A stretch of 64,000 bases of DNA from JABWBH01 sp964526695 (GCA_964526695.1 CAZGJA010000132.1:1-64000), one strand, 5' to 3'. Counted from the first letter of the stretch, positions 1 through 9,760 are shown. Made by a program: numbers and translations. The notes: generated by a model from the letters alone, not told the origin.

Positions 1-417
1 CTCCTCGGCCGTTTCTTCCGGCTTGATCGCCGTGGAGCGCGTCACCAGGATCGGCCCGGCGTCCATGCGCTCGACGATGCGGAAGACGCTGACGCCCGTT
101 TCCTCCATGCCGCGAAGGATCGCCCATTGGATCGGGGCGGCGCCGCGCAGCTTCGGCAGCACGGACGCGTGGAGGTTGACACACGCCCGCGCGAAGGAGG
201 CGCGCACGCCCTCGCCGAGCTTCGGACCGAAGGCGATGACCAACCCGAGGTCCACACGGGCCGAGCGAAGCCGCTCGATCTCGGCGGGCGCGTTGATGTC
301 CTCAACCTCCGCCACGGTCAGCCCCGCCTCGCGCAGCGTCCGCGCACGCAGATCGCCCAACCCTGCCTCGTCCGATCCCTGACAGGCTTCGCATGGATTA
401 CAACTCTGCGTTTGACG
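1..417 (-). CDS. fmt: Methionyl-tRNA formyltransferase-like protein, partial, N-terminus not visible
   Basis: The minus frame reads a formyltransferase core: a Rossmann segment ending VIAFGPKLGEG, then NLHASVLPKLRG, AAPIQWAILRG and METGVSVFRIVERMDAGPI. These match the family active-site region (Asn, His of NLHAS) and the substrate loop. The enzyme formylates initiator Met-tRNA with 10-formyl-THF in the cytoplasm. The C-terminal part lies beyond position 1. The open frame is bounded upstream by a TGA at 418-420 and has no ATG. The first 40 or so residues expected in Fmt (the MGTPDFA region) are not encoded there, so the gene is either 5'-truncated, frameshifted, or a divergent formyltransferase. 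No ribosome binding site was found. Confidence 0.72.
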
Positions 418-670
418 TCAAAACAGCGGTCCATCAAGGCCATTCCTGCGAGTCGGACCGCGTCATTCCGGGCCGAGCCCGCAAGGAAGCGATTTCCTCA
501 AGCCCGCAGGATGCCGCGTGACGGACCACGAGCATGAACGACATCGCCTCTCCGATTGCAGCGCCCGTCGTGGCGACACGACTTTGCCTTCCCAGGTGTC
601 AAGGAAAACGCCGCCCGCGTGGAACATCGTCCACGCGGGCGGTCGGAGTCCCCTTGTTGATGTCGCCGTC

Positions 671-3600
671 CTACGGCAGGCGGTTCGAGCCGAAGTTGTT
701 GCCGTAGATGACGTACACGTCGCCGGTGTTGCGACGGCGGCCCACGGAAGCGTCCTCGTTCGACGCGTTCGGACCCTGCGGGAAGTTCAGGTTGATGAAG
801 TCCGCCCGCGGGTTTCCGATGGCGATGTCGTGATAGCCGTCGTTGTTGATGTCGCCCAGCCAAGTGGCCACCTCCGGCGCGGCCTCGTTCGGGCGTTTGG
901 CGACATACGGGCTGAGGAAGTAGACGCCCGGCAGGCGGTCGGTGCCCACGTCATCCAGCGAGAAGATGCGGTTCTGCAGGTGCGATCCGCCGAAGATGAG
1001 GTACACCAGCCCCTTGCGCACCCGGCTGTTTGCATCCAGCTTGGTCTCGCCCGGCGCGACGATGAGGAGGTCGCCGTAGCCGTCGCGGTTGAAGTCTCCC
1101 GCGGAGCTGACATCCGTGCCCGCGCGATCCAGCGAATGCGCGCCGTAGAAGATGACGCCCGGCATGTCCGTGGTGGCGACCTGACTCAGCTCGAAATCGC
1201 CGTCGATGGTGACGCCGCCGAAGATGACGCCGATGTAGCCGTTGTCCGCCACGGTGTCGCAGCAAGTGGTGCCGCCGTCGGCCAGGCAGTCGAAGACCTC
1301 GCGGTCCAGATCGTCGATGACCGAGTCGTTGTTGTAATCGAACGCCTTGCACGCGTCGTCGGTGAACACGTCGTTGCCGACGCTGTCCACGCAATCGTTG
1401 AAGTCGGTCGCGACGAAGTCGTTGACGTCCACTACGTCGTCGCCGTTGAAGTCCTCGCCGCAGTCCTGCGTGCGCGCCACGCCGTAATCCGCAAACGGCG
1501 ACGCGAAGAACACGTCGTCGAGCCGGTCGCCGTTGACGTCCAGTCCGGCCGCTTGCGCCGTGCCGATGCGGTCGTTGGCCTTGGCGCCGCGGATGCGCAC
1601 CATCGGATGGCGACTCGTGGGGTCGTCGGCGTCGCCCAGATCGACCTCGCCCATGAAGTTCTTGCCCTGGATGATGTACACGGCTCCGCTGTCAACGAGC
1701 GAACCGCGGTTGTTCAGAGGCGCCCCGCACAGGATGTCGGGCACGTTGTCAAGGTTGATGTCGCCGGCGTACTGGCCGTCCTGGAGGAAGTCGTCGATAT
1801 CCTCCGCGAAAATCTCGTAAGTGTCCACGGGGATGTGCAACTCGCGCCGCACTCCCGGCGGCGGGCAGGCACCGAACTCACGGATGGGGATCTGCGAGTT
1901 CCCCGCTTCATCCGCCCAGTCGTTGGTGGCGCCAAGCACCAGGCTGTAGTCGCGGCCCGGAAAGATCACGATGCTGCCCCGGGTCCGCGTGGACGACCAT
2001 TGCGTCGAACTGAAAATGCCGAACTCGTCCTCGAGATTCTGCAAGTACCGCTCATTCAGCGGTGAGGAGATGATGATCTCCGGCTGGTTGTCGAGATTCA
2101 TGTCCGGAATGGACGCGACTTGACTTCCGAACAAGTCGCGGCGGATGGGTTGATTCAGAATGAAAGGATCGAGGTAGTCGTAATACCCGTTCTGGAAGCG
2201 GCAGCCGTCGATGCGATTGGGGATTCGCCCCTCGGCGCGCTGCGTAAAGCCGGGATTGAGCACGATACCCGGCTCCTGTCCGACAAGCTCCAAGGTCACA
2301 GCCGTGTTCCAAAGTCGGTCCGGATCGACGATGCCGCTGTTGTCGCGGTTTTCGCTGTTGATCATCATCGCCACGCCGCCCGCGTCGAACGAGTCGTCGT
2401 TCACCAGTCCGCCTGGCGGAGCGTCGGTGTCGTTGTTGACCAGATTGTCGGGATAGCAGGCTCGGGCAGCCGCGATGCGCCGTGTGTAGGTGATGGAGAG
2501 CGTCGGTCGCAGCGCCTGGTTCGTGCTGAATTCGCTGGACCGGATGGCGCCCGGCGACGGAGAGGCGTCGGTTTCGCCCGCTGCGTCCACCAGGAAGCGA
2601 AGCTCGTCAATGTCCACGAGCGGATCGCTGACGTCGTCACCTTCGTTCGAGCCTTGCAGCGTCCCCTGGAGGAGTTCCTGGATCAGTTCGGAGACGTCGA
2701 TGGCGACCTCGCTGATGTCTCCCGCGTCGATCGTGCCGATGGGCGTGTCCGCGCCGCCGTCGTCCGAGGAAACGTAATCCACTCCCAGAACCGGATCGTC
2801 GCCGCCCTGGGCAAACGTCGAGTGCGTCGTGGACTCGGTGAAGAACGTGTACGCCTGGTAGAGCCGACCGCTGTCACCCGTCCGGAAAACGTTCATCGTG
2901 AGCGAGGCCTGAACCTCGGGAATATCAAGCTCGCCCGGCTGATCGCCGCGATCGGAGAGAACTTCAAGAATGTCCTTGAACTTCAGCAGCGTCCACTGGG
3001 TGCCGGTGGTGGTGCTTTCGTTCCAGTTCAGCTCCACACCCTGCCCGTTGCTGGTGGTGTCGTCGCCAAGCGTGCAGCCGGAGCCGCGGCAGTTGCTGAT
3101 GATGAGATCGTCGACGCCGCTGTAGGTCGTGTCCACGACGGTTTCCGCGCCGCCGATGACCTCCACCACCTGCCCTTGACGAATGCGCAGGGTCACCTGC
3201 TGCTCAAGGATGCCGGAGATGTCCTGATCCGCCGGATCCCAGTCCATGCCCTGCCAGATGCCGTGCGCCAGCGACATGCCGACCAGAATCTCCGGGCGCC
3301 CGTCGCCGGACACGTCAGGGATGAAAGAGGCATCGGTGATGCCGTTGGTCTCGCCGTCCGTGGTCAGCCAGAAGTCACGAATCGGCGGAGCTTCGAAAAT
3401 GCACCCTTGAATCGCTTCGGCGGTGCCGTTCGCCGGGAATGTCCCGCCGTAACGACGATTGGGCGCGCCATAGATCAGGTAGGATTCGCCCACGGCGCCG
3501 ACGCCGCGCGGATTGCCGAACTGGGCGATCATCATGAAGTCGGCCGCGCCGTCGGCATCAAAGTCCGAGACGCTCGCCACGCGCGAGCCCAGCTTGGCGC

Positions 3601-4567
3601 TGGGCGTGAAGCCGTAGAATCGGGAGCCTGAAACGGTTCGCCCGGCGTTGTAGAGGTCCACCTCGCCAAACGCGAGCGTCACGACGCTGATGGTTCCGTC
3701 CGCGTAGTCGTGAACGGGCGGGTTGTCGTTGTCGGTGATCGTCGCGCGGATGAAGTACGGCTCCCCGCCGGCCCGCGCCGGGATTTCAGAGAGGGATATT
3801 GGTGTCGGGAATCGGATCTCATCAAATGCGCCTTGTGCGATCTGTCGTGTATCCAGGACGATGATGCTGCTGTCGGGGTTGGCCGGGTCGTCGTTGTCGG
3901 GGTTTTCGTCCGTATCGAGCAGGATGTAGAGCGTGCACTCGCTGTCGTCGTCGTACGGTTCGTTCTGGTCGTTGGGGTTCAGGGCGTTGGCGTTCACGAG
4001 GATATCCAGCGTGTCCTGCTCGGCGACGCTCAAGTCAAAAGCCGGAGCATCGACGTTGACCTGCGGCGGGCTGGTTGGGGGCGCCTCGCCCTCGCCCGCT
4101 ACCGTGATGACGATGCGCTGCGGGTTCGGCGGCGGGGTCTGAGCATACACGACCACCGGCGGATTCTGGCGGTCGTCGATCACGCCCTGGAGGTTGTACT
4201 CGCCCTGCGGGACCAGCGCGGTCGAGGCCGCGAACTCGTCCGGTCCTTGATCGTCGTTCTCGACCAAGCTGGAGACAAGCGTCACCGAATTGTTGGAGGA
4301 GGTGTTGACGAGTCTGAAACTGATGCTGGCGTTACTGTCCGTGTCGCTGTCCACCCAGCGGATCAGCAGCGGCTGCCCCTGTCCGACGGACAAGTCGCGC
4401 GTGGGGCTGGTGATCTCGAGCGTCGGGCGGTTGTTGCCCTCCACGTTCGGGCCGATAATGACGTTGGGTTGAGGCGCCACGCCGCAGCCCGAAAGATAGG
4501 CGGCGAAGGCAAGCCCGAAACCGCACCGCAAGGTCACGCAGATTGTCGAACACTTTGGCAGCCTCAT
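671..4567 (-). CDS. FG-GAP/integrin-alpha-like repeat lipoprotein
   Basis: A 1298-residue protein. The start is the ATG at 4567, because GAGGAG lies 9 bases upstream; an earlier ATG is less well placed. A lipoprotein signal with lipobox LSGC follows, so it is probably anchored at the outer surface or in the periplasm. At least seven FG-GAP-type calcium-binding units are visible, for example DFDADGAADF, DVSGDGRPEI, DMNLDNQPEI, DINLDNVPDI, DFNRDGYGDL and DINNDGYHDI, which should form a beta-propeller. Two insertions interrupt the propeller: about residues 480-690 resemble a DNRLRE-type beta-sandwich (LLKFKDI, later SEVAIDVSELIQ), and a dockerin-like Asp/Asn pair (GEDFNGDDVVDVNDF, then AFDYNNDSVIDDLD) lies in the last third. 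Function unknown; adhesion or scaffold binding is inferred. Confidence 0.88.
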   Translation of the reverse strand: MRLPKCSTICVTLRCGFGLAFAAYLSGCGVAPQPNVIIGPNVEGNNRPTLEITSPTRDLSVGQGQPLLIRWVDSDTDSNASISFRLVNTSSNNSVTLVSSLVENDDQGPDEFAASTALVPQGEYNLQGVIDDRQNPPVVVYAQTPPPNPQRIVITVAGEGEAPPTSPPQVNVDAPAFDLSVAEQDTLDILVNANALNPNDQNEPYDDDSECTLYILLDTDENPDNDDPANPDSSIIVLDTRQIAQGAFDEIRFPTPISLSEIPARAGGEPYFIRATITDNDNPPVHDYADGTISVVTLAFGEVDLYNAGRTVSGSRFYGFTPSAKLGSRVASVSDFDADGAADFMMIAQFGNPRGVGAVGESYLIYGAPNRRYGGTFPANGTAEAIQGCIFEAPPIRDFWLTTDGETNGITDASFIPDVSGDGRPEILVGMSLAHGIWQGMDWDPADQDISGILEQQVTLRIRQGQVVEVIGGAETVVDTTYSGVDDLIISNCRGSGCTLGDDTTSNGQGVELNWNESTTTGTQWTLLKFKDILEVLSDRGDQPGELDIPEVQASLTMNVFRTGDSGRLYQAYTFFTESTTHSTFAQGGDDPVLGVDYVSSDDGGADTPIGTIDAGDISEVAIDVSELIQELLQGTLQGSNEGDDVSDPLVDIDELRFLVDAAGETDASPSPGAIRSSEFSTNQALRPTLSITYTRRIAAARACYPDNLVNNDTDAPPGGLVNDDSFDAGGVAMMINSENRDNSGIVDPDRLWNTAVTLELVGQEPGIVLNPGFTQRAEGRIPNRIDGCRFQNGYYDYLDPFILNQPIRRDLFGSQVASIPDMNLDNQPEIIISSPLNERYLQNLEDEFGIFSSTQWSSTRTRGSIVIFPGRDYSLVLGATNDWADEAGNSQIPIREFGACPPPGVRRELHIPVDTYEIFAEDIDDFLQDGQYAGDINLDNVPDILCGAPLNNRGSLVDSGAVYIIQGKNFMGEVDLGDADDPTSRHPMVRIRGAKANDRIGTAQAAGLDVNGDRLDDVFFASPFADYGVARTQDCGEDFNGDDVVDVNDFVATDFNDCVDSVGNDVFTDDACKAFDYNNDSVIDDLDREVFDCLADGGTTCCDTVADNGYIGVIFGGVTIDGDFELSQVATTDMPGVIFYGAHSLDRAGTDVSSAGDFNRDGYGDLLIVAPGETKLDANSRVRKGLVYLIFGGSHLQNRIFSLDDVGTDRLPGVYFLSPYVAKRPNEAAPEVATWLGDINNDGYHDIAIGNPRADFINLNFPQGPNASNEDASVGRRRNTGDVYVIYGNNFGSNRLP

Positions 4568-5006
4568 GTGTTCCATCTCCTCAACGCCTGGCTCGAACCT
4601 AACTCCAGCCAAGACAGCAAGTTACAGGTTTCAACCCTAACGCGACATGGTATCGGGATTCAATAATGACGTCGGCATAGCCGATCGAGCCTGATCCACT
4701 CCGCTCGCATCCCGCCGGCCTTGAGCCGACTTCGCGCTCGCCGGAAGCCGCGCCCCGCAGCGTGCCGCGCCCCGGCCGCCGGCTGGAGACATCGTAGGGC
4801 GTAATCAGATGTCCCGTCAATTGCGTTTCGGGGGTTTGGGCGTGATTTCCGGGCAACCGCTTTCTGAGGACTGCAGCCGCGCCGCGTAGCTCGGGTCCGC
4901 GGCAGCGGACCCGCGTACCCCGCGAACACAGCGGGAGGCCCGGCCTCCACGGCCTGGCGAGTACGCCAGACCGTGCCACCCAGCAGGATTAATTCTGTGT
5001 TCCAAC
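4568..5006. other. Intergenic gap with a hairpin downstream of pgpA
   Basis: No credible gene. A perfect 8-bp stem with a 4-base loop (GGGTCCGC ggca GCGGACCC) lies at 4893-4912, about 100 bases after the pgpA stop. It has no T-run, so it may be a rho-independent-like barrier or only a repeat. The stretch 4935-4980 (GGCGAGTACGCCAGACCGTG) belongs to the same dispersed repeat family as copies near 17860 and 51060. Confidence 0.5.
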
Positions 5007-5564
5007 TCAGGTGCCGGACATGCCGAACCAGGCCGGCGAAAGCGATAGCCCCAGCGCCAACAGCAGCCGCGTGTAAACCCCCGCCACCAGGTCATCGCCG
5101 ACCACGCCCCACCCGCCGGGACAATTCCGCTCAATCCAGTTGCCCGGGGGCGCCTTTGCAATGTCGATCGCTCGCTCCAAGAAGAAAGCTGCGAGCGCGA
5201 TCTGCCACGTCCACGGCAGCGCCGCTACCGCGACGAGATACCCGAAGACCTCGTCCCACACGAGCGTCCCACTGTCTTCTTCTCCCAGCAGCCGATCCCC
5301 CACCTGATGAATCCACACCGAAACCAGGCCCATCGGCAGCAAAACCGCGCACCATGTAATCCACGTCATGCCCGACATCAGCCAGAACAGCGGCACACCG
5401 ACCAGCCCGACCGTCACCGTTCCCGACGCCGGCATCCATCCCAGCGGTCCCAGCGATCCAACGAGCAGCAGCACGCGATGAGCGATCGGGCGCTGCTGCG
5501 CCGCCGGCCGCGAATCCGTCGAAGTCACAACATCGGGTTGATCACTTGCAACGCCGCTCTTCAT
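5007..5564 (-). CDS. pgpA: Phosphatidylglycerophosphatase A
   Basis: A 185-residue integral membrane protein of the PgpA family, which dephosphorylates phosphatidylglycerol phosphate to phosphatidylglycerol. Visible family signatures are an N-terminal Gly-rich segment (GSLGPLGWMPASGT), the acidic DEVFGYLVAV motif, and the RAIDIAKAPPG ... GGWGVVGDDLVAG motif with the catalytic-type DD pair. Four hydrophobic segments fit the family. The start is the ATG at 5564, which shares an ATGA with the ubiX stop and implies translational coupling; a longer upstream start would lie within ubiX. Last gene of the ubiE-ubiX operon. Confidence 0.9.
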   Translation of the reverse strand: MKSGVASDQPDVVTSTDSRPAAQQRPIAHRVLLLVGSLGPLGWMPASGTVTVGLVGVPLFWLMSGMTWITWCAVLLPMGLVSVWIHQVGDRLLGEEDSGTLVWDEVFGYLVAVAALPWTWQIALAAFFLERAIDIAKAPPGNWIERNCPGGWGVVGDDLVAGVYTRLLLALGLSLSPAWFGMSGT

Positions 5565-6169
5565 GTGTCCCGAGCCTCGCTGGTCTCCCAACGCACGTTT
5601 AGCCCGTGCGCGACGCCCACGAGGTCCAGCACCTTGCCCGCCACGAAATCCACGATGTCTTCCAGCGTCCGCGGCAGCATGTAAAACCCCGGCGATGCCG
5701 GACAGAGGATCGCGCCGGCCTCGCTGAGGCGCACGGCGTTGAGCAGGTCAATGTGCGTCAGCGGCATCTCCCGCACGACAAGAATCAGCCGCCGCCGTTC
5801 CTTGAGCGTGACCGCGGCCGCGCGGTTGATGAGGTTGTCGCCCAGTCCGGCGGCGATGGCGGCGAGCGTGTGCGTGCTGCACGGGCAGACGATCATGCCG
5901 TCCGTGCGGAACGATCCGCTGCTCAGCAGGCTTCCCACGTCCTTGTACGCGTGGAGCACAAGCCGTGCGTCTTCGCGTCCGAGCAGCGTCGCGGCGCTGA
6001 AGCCGGTGATGCCCAGCTCGTCGCGCAGGAGTCGGCGACCGAACGTGGAGACAATCAGGTGGACTTCGACTCCGGCGCAAAGCAACTGGTCCACCACGCG
6101 CCGGGCGTAGGCCGCGCCGCTGGCGCCGGTGATGGCGACGACGATCCGTCGTGTGCTTTCCGGGTTCAT
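5561..6169 (-). CDS. ubiX: Flavin prenyltransferase UbiX
   Basis: A 202-residue UbiX/PAD1 family protein. It makes prenylated FMN, the cofactor of UbiD-type decarboxylases, from FMN and dimethylallyl phosphate. Diagnostic motifs are ITGASGA near the N-terminus (FMN binding), CPCSTHTLAAIAAG in the middle, VVREMPLT, and PASPGFY near the C-terminus. Full length for the family. The ATG overlaps the preceding stop as ATGA and its own stop overlaps pgpA the same way. A partner ubiD is not in the window. Location beside ubiE suggests a quinone pathway role. Confidence 0.95.
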   Translation of the reverse strand: MNPESTRRIVVAITGASGAAYARRVVDQLLCAGVEVHLIVSTFGRRLLRDELGITGFSAATLLGREDARLVLHAYKDVGSLLSSGSFRTDGMIVCPCSTHTLAAIAAGLGDNLINRAAAVTLKERRRLILVVREMPLTHIDLLNAVRLSEAGAILCPASPGFYMLPRTLEDIVDFVAGKVLDLVGVAHGLNVRWETSEARDT

Positions 6170-8097
6170 GGGACGGGCGGCTCCTGCGAAAACGGGACGG
6201 GGGAGGCCATGAGCGGCTTGGCTTCCGCGGCCCAGAGGCTCTCGGGAAAGAGGCGGAGGAGCGTATCGAACTCCGCGGCGGCCTCGGACGGCCGGTTGGC
6301 CTGTTGCAGCGCCGCGCCCAGCAGGAATCTCGCTTCCGGCTCCGCATCGCGGCCTTTTCCGGCATGTTCGCCGAGGAATGTCGTCAATCGCTCGATCCGT
6401 GTCTCGGGGGCGAATTCGACGCGCGCCACTTCAAGGTCGAGATTGTCGATCCACAGCGAGTTCGGGCAGGCGTTTTTGATCGCCTGCACATGGCTTGCGT
6501 AGTCGGCGCCGTGCGGGTCCAGATGAAGGAGCCCGAACGGCAGTTTGGCTTCAGGGCGATCGTCGCCGCACAGCGGGGTATAACCGACGACCGAATCGTT
6601 GTTGTGCTCGATCAGCTCGCTGAGCCGCCGCGCCTCCATGCGAATGTGCTTGAGATTCACGATCAGGCCTTGCGACGGGGGGCGGCGCTGGAGAAAGCCC
6701 CGCCCCGTGGATGTCGCGGCGCTCGCAGCATCCGCTTCGTTGAGAGGTCGCGGGCTGCCACTGAGCAGGTCGTCGAGAAGTTCGCGCGCCGCGTCGATGC
6801 GGCCCCGTCGCGCCTCCAGTTGGGCCAGCCGCAGCCGAGCCACGTCGGACAGCCCCGATTTCGGAAAGTTCACCAGCAGCCGCTGCCACTCGAACGCCGA
6901 AGCGGGGTGCGGGAAGTCGTCGTAGAAGCGGATCCAGTTCCCGCGCCGGAACTCGCGCAGGTCCACGCGCTTGCACCAGGCCGACGCCTTGAGGAACAGC
7001 ACGTTCGGCGCGTAGCGGCTGTCGGGGTAGTACCGCAGGAACTCGTCGCATTGGCGGGCAAACGCGACCTGATGCTCCAGCAGAACGGAGCCTTCGATCG
7101 CCAGGAACCCTTCGACGTCGCGGCGCTCGCGCTCGGAGCCCAGCAGGCTCCACTGGAGCTTGACGCGCTCCAGCACTTCGTCGAACCGCGGGCGCGGCTC
7201 GGGCGTGCTGAACCACTCATGATTGGCCATCCGGTACAAGTCCGCTGAGGAGTCGAGCGTGGCCCAATCTTCGAGCCGGTCGGCGAAGAAGCTGCGGTTG
7301 CCCTGCTCGATCAGGCGGTAGTGCAACTCGTCGCGCCCGACCTGAAGCTCAAAGAGCACGGCGGGCAGGCAGAACATCAGCGCCAGCACCGGCGCGATGG
7401 CGCCCGGGCGATAGTTCACCGCGCGGGCAATGCCCAGCACCAGCGCCACCAGCAGCGCGCCCGAGACGATGGCGATCGCCCACGGCGCCAGAAACCGGAT
7501 TTTGTCCAGCGGGTCGAGCAGGTCTCCCACCTGCGCCTCCGTCCCGCGCGACGCCAGCACAAAGTAGAGCACCACCGGCAGCAGCGCGATCATCGCGGAC
7601 ATGAACGGCGATTTCTGCCGAAATGGGCGGCACGTCGCCAGCACGCAACAGCCCAGCATCGTGATCGCCAGCCACGGCATCACTGCCAGGAACGCCACGA
7701 CGGCCACGAACGGCAGAGAAGACGTCAGCCGGTAGAGAATCGCCACCAGCACCGGGATGGTGACCATGCCCGCCACCAGCAACCCGAGGATCGGGATCAG
7801 CCCCGGCACGTCCGACACGCGCATCGGACCCAGTAGAAACGACGCCAGCGTGACGTGCGTCTCTCCGGTGAACCGGAACGTGAGGAACAGGACGCTCCAG
7901 TACCCCTCCTGCCACGGCGCGAGGAACACGCCGGTGCGCAGCCAGTAGGCGAAGCAGCACACGCTCGAGAACAGGAGGACGTTCAGACACAGCAGCAGGA
8001 TGGCCCGCGCGCGATACTGCCCCCCGTGGCGCGACCAGACATCAGTGGAGGGTCGCGCCGCCGACTGCGGCTCCAATGTCATCACCGCTTCCGCCAT
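6166..8097 (-). CDS. Polytopic membrane protein with C-terminal TPR-like repeats
   Basis: 643 residues. The start is the ATG at 8097, overlapping the ubiE stop as TGATG. Roughly the first 270 residues contain about seven hydrophobic segments, beginning ILLLCLNVLLFSSVCCFAYW and ending in a block near AVNYRPGAIAPVLALMFCL. The remainder is soluble and helical; two TPR-like units are readable (LSDVARLRLAQLEARRGRID and EARFLLGAALQQANRPSEAA). Not recognised as a named family. It is translationally linked to ubiE and ubiX, so co-expression with quinone or envelope functions is likely, but no function can be assigned. Confidence 0.85.
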   Translation of the reverse strand: MAEAVMTLEPQSAARPSTDVWSRHGGQYRARAILLLCLNVLLFSSVCCFAYWLRTGVFLAPWQEGYWSVLFLTFRFTGETHVTLASFLLGPMRVSDVPGLIPILGLLVAGMVTIPVLVAILYRLTSSLPFVAVVAFLAVMPWLAITMLGCCVLATCRPFRQKSPFMSAMIALLPVVLYFVLASRGTEAQVGDLLDPLDKIRFLAPWAIAIVSGALLVALVLGIARAVNYRPGAIAPVLALMFCLPAVLFELQVGRDELHYRLIEQGNRSFFADRLEDWATLDSSADLYRMANHEWFSTPEPRPRFDEVLERVKLQWSLLGSERERRDVEGFLAIEGSVLLEHQVAFARQCDEFLRYYPDSRYAPNVLFLKASAWCKRVDLREFRRGNWIRFYDDFPHPASAFEWQRLLVNFPKSGLSDVARLRLAQLEARRGRIDAARELLDDLLSGSPRPLNEADAASAATSTGRGFLQRRPPSQGLIVNLKHIRMEARRLSELIEHNNDSVVGYTPLCGDDRPEAKLPFGLLHLDPHGADYASHVQAIKNACPNSLWIDNLDLEVARVEFAPETRIERLTTFLGEHAGKGRDAEPEARFLLGAALQQANRPSEAAAEFDTLLRLFPESLWAAEAKPLMASPVPFSQEPPVP

Positions 8098-8846
8098 CAC
8101 GTCTCTTTCCACGCCACGTAGATCGTCACCACGCCGAACGTGCGCGGCGACGCCAACACGCGTGAAAAGCCCGCCGCGCGGAGCCGATCCGACATCTCCG
8201 ACGCGCCCGGAAACGATACCACCGACCGCGGCAGGTAGCGATACGCGCCGCTGCGGTCGCGCGACATCCACGTCGCCAAAAGCGGCATGACCTTGCCGCT
8301 GTACCACTCATACGCGCCGCGGATCGCGCGCCGCGCGGGCCGCGTGAACTCCAGAATCACCGCCCGCCCGCCGCGACGCAGCACGCGGTGAAACTCCCGC
8401 AGCCCCGTGTCCAAATCCTGAAAGTTGCGCACGCCGAACGCGCAACTGGCGATCTCAAACGTTCCATCCGCAAACGGCAATGAGAGGGCATCTCCCGCGC
8501 ACCAGGTCACGCGCGACACGGGCCTTTCCGCCGCCAGCTTCAGCATCCCCAGCGCGAAGTCGCACCCGACCACCTGCCTCGCACCCGACGCCGCGAACGC
8601 CCGCGACAGATCCCCCGTCCCGCAGGCCGCGTCCAGCACCGCCTCCGCCGCGCCGACCCCCGCCAGCCGCACGGCCTCCCGCCGCCACGCCGCGTCGCGC
8701 CCGAAGCTGAACCAGCGGTTGACGCGCTCGTAAGACGGCGCGATCGCGTCGAACATGACGCGCACGCGCCGCGATTTGTCGCTCGCTTCGTGCGGGTCGC
8801 GCAGCGAATCTTCATTCCAGACCGGCGGAGTCGTCGATGCATTCAT
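8097..8846 (-). CDS. ubiE: Demethylmenaquinone methyltransferase (UbiE/MenG family)
   Basis: SAM-dependent C-methyltransferase of menaquinone/ubiquinone synthesis. Seen are the family opening VMFDAIAPSYERVNRWFSFG, the SAM motif DAACGTGDL, the CAFGVRNFQDLD motif, and VILEFTRP. These distinguish UbiE/MenG from general methyltransferases. The start is taken at the ATG at 8846 (MNASTTPP), giving 249 residues; an ATG 18 codons upstream is possible. The stop overlaps the next gene by one base (TGATG). First gene of the ubiE-TPR-ubiX-pgpA overlapping operon. Confidence 0.93.
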   Translation of the reverse strand: MNASTTPPVWNEDSLRDPHEASDKSRRVRVMFDAIAPSYERVNRWFSFGRDAAWRREAVRLAGVGAAEAVLDAACGTGDLSRAFAASGARQVVGCDFALGMLKLAAERPVSRVTWCAGDALSLPFADGTFEIASCAFGVRNFQDLDTGLREFHRVLRRGGRAVILEFTRPARRAIRGAYEWYSGKVMPLLATWMSRDRSGAYRYLPRSVVSFPGASEMSDRLRAAGFSRVLASPRTFGVVTIYVAWKET

Positions 8847-8989
8847 GCGGTCAGCAACATCCTTCGGTCTGGGCAACATCCTGCGCGTCGAGTCACACAA
8901 AGTTCGTCACGGGGCTTGGAACGCAAACGAGCGCATCTCCGAACCACGATACGGGGCGCTCGGCGCTTTGGCGCTGTTTCAACACCGGC

Positions 8990-9041
8990 ACAGGTTGAAA
9001 ACCTGTGCTCCACCCCCCGGTTGGAAACCGGGGCCACACTG
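8990..9041. repeat. Dispersed paired-hairpin repeat (copy 1)
   Basis: Two adjacent small stem-loops: ACAGGTT gaaa ACCTGT, then CCCCGGTTGGAAACCGGGG. Same family as the tandem array at 13468-13602 and the pair at 49127-49179. It sits between the 3' end of the zinc-ribbon gene (stop at 9059) and the 5' side of ubiE, where it could act as a transcript barrier. Confidence 0.75.
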
Positions 9042-9058
9042 GGTCTTGCGACGACGCC

Positions 9059-9532
9059 CTACATCGGCTGCCCGCAGGAACCGCACACCAGTTGCTTCTC
9101 GCGGAGCTGGGGAATCGTCCACCGCCCCCCGCAGGATTTGGAAAAACACTGCCGAGCCTGTTGCCCGCCGAGCTTGCCGCAGCGCGGACACTTCACCGGA
9201 AAATCGTCAAAGCTCTTCTTCTCGTAGATGGTGAAATGATGCCGGCACGCGGCGTCGGAGCAGATCACGTGGAAATACGCGCGGTCCGACGGTGCCTGCG
9301 CGTCCGCCGGCGGCGGGAGCGCCACCAGGTTCACGCCCGTCGAAACGAGCCACACCACGACCAGCCCGCCCAGACCCAGCAGCGTGCACCGCACCGCCCG
9401 CGATTCCCACAGCAGCGCCGGCTCCGCCCGAACCTGCGCCACCCAATCCTCAACGCCGCGCCGCGCCACGGGCAGCCATGCGCGAATCGCCAGGTACCAC
9501 TCCACCAGCCTGTTCGGAGACTCCTGCGCCAT
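9059..9532 (-). CDS. Membrane protein with C-terminal zinc ribbons
   Basis: 157 residues. One transmembrane helix at about residues 50-72 (LLGLGGLVVVWLVSTGVNLV). After it, cysteines occur as CSDAACRHHF, CPRCG, CFSKSCGG and CGSCG, enough for two zinc ribbons. The short N-terminal part is probably cytoplasmic. Not a named family; small zinc-ribbon membrane proteins of this kind are common in planctomycetes (recollection, not checked). It precedes ubiE on the same strand, but a hairpin repeat lies between them. Confidence 0.75.
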   Translation of the reverse strand: MAQESPNRLVEWYLAIRAWLPVARRGVEDWVAQVRAEPALLWESRAVRCTLLGLGGLVVVWLVSTGVNLVALPPPADAQAPSDRAYFHVICSDAACRHHFTIYEKKSFDDFPVKCPRCGKLGGQQARQCFSKSCGGRWTIPQLREKQLVCGSCGQPM

Positions 9533-9760
9533 CTCGCCTGATCCCTCCAGACCACGACATCATACTCCATCCGTCGCCCGAAACGAGCCTTGGCGCGCCG
9601 TCGAGTTTGCCGGGCCGCGTCGCCGCCGCACGCTTGCTCCTCATGGTGTAAGGAAAGCGGCGTTCCACTCGAAGGAACCAGGGAGGCTGGTTCCGGGCAT
9701 CCGGGCGCAACAGCCTCGGGATGATTCGAAAAGGTAAGTCACCAGAACAGGAGAAAGACC

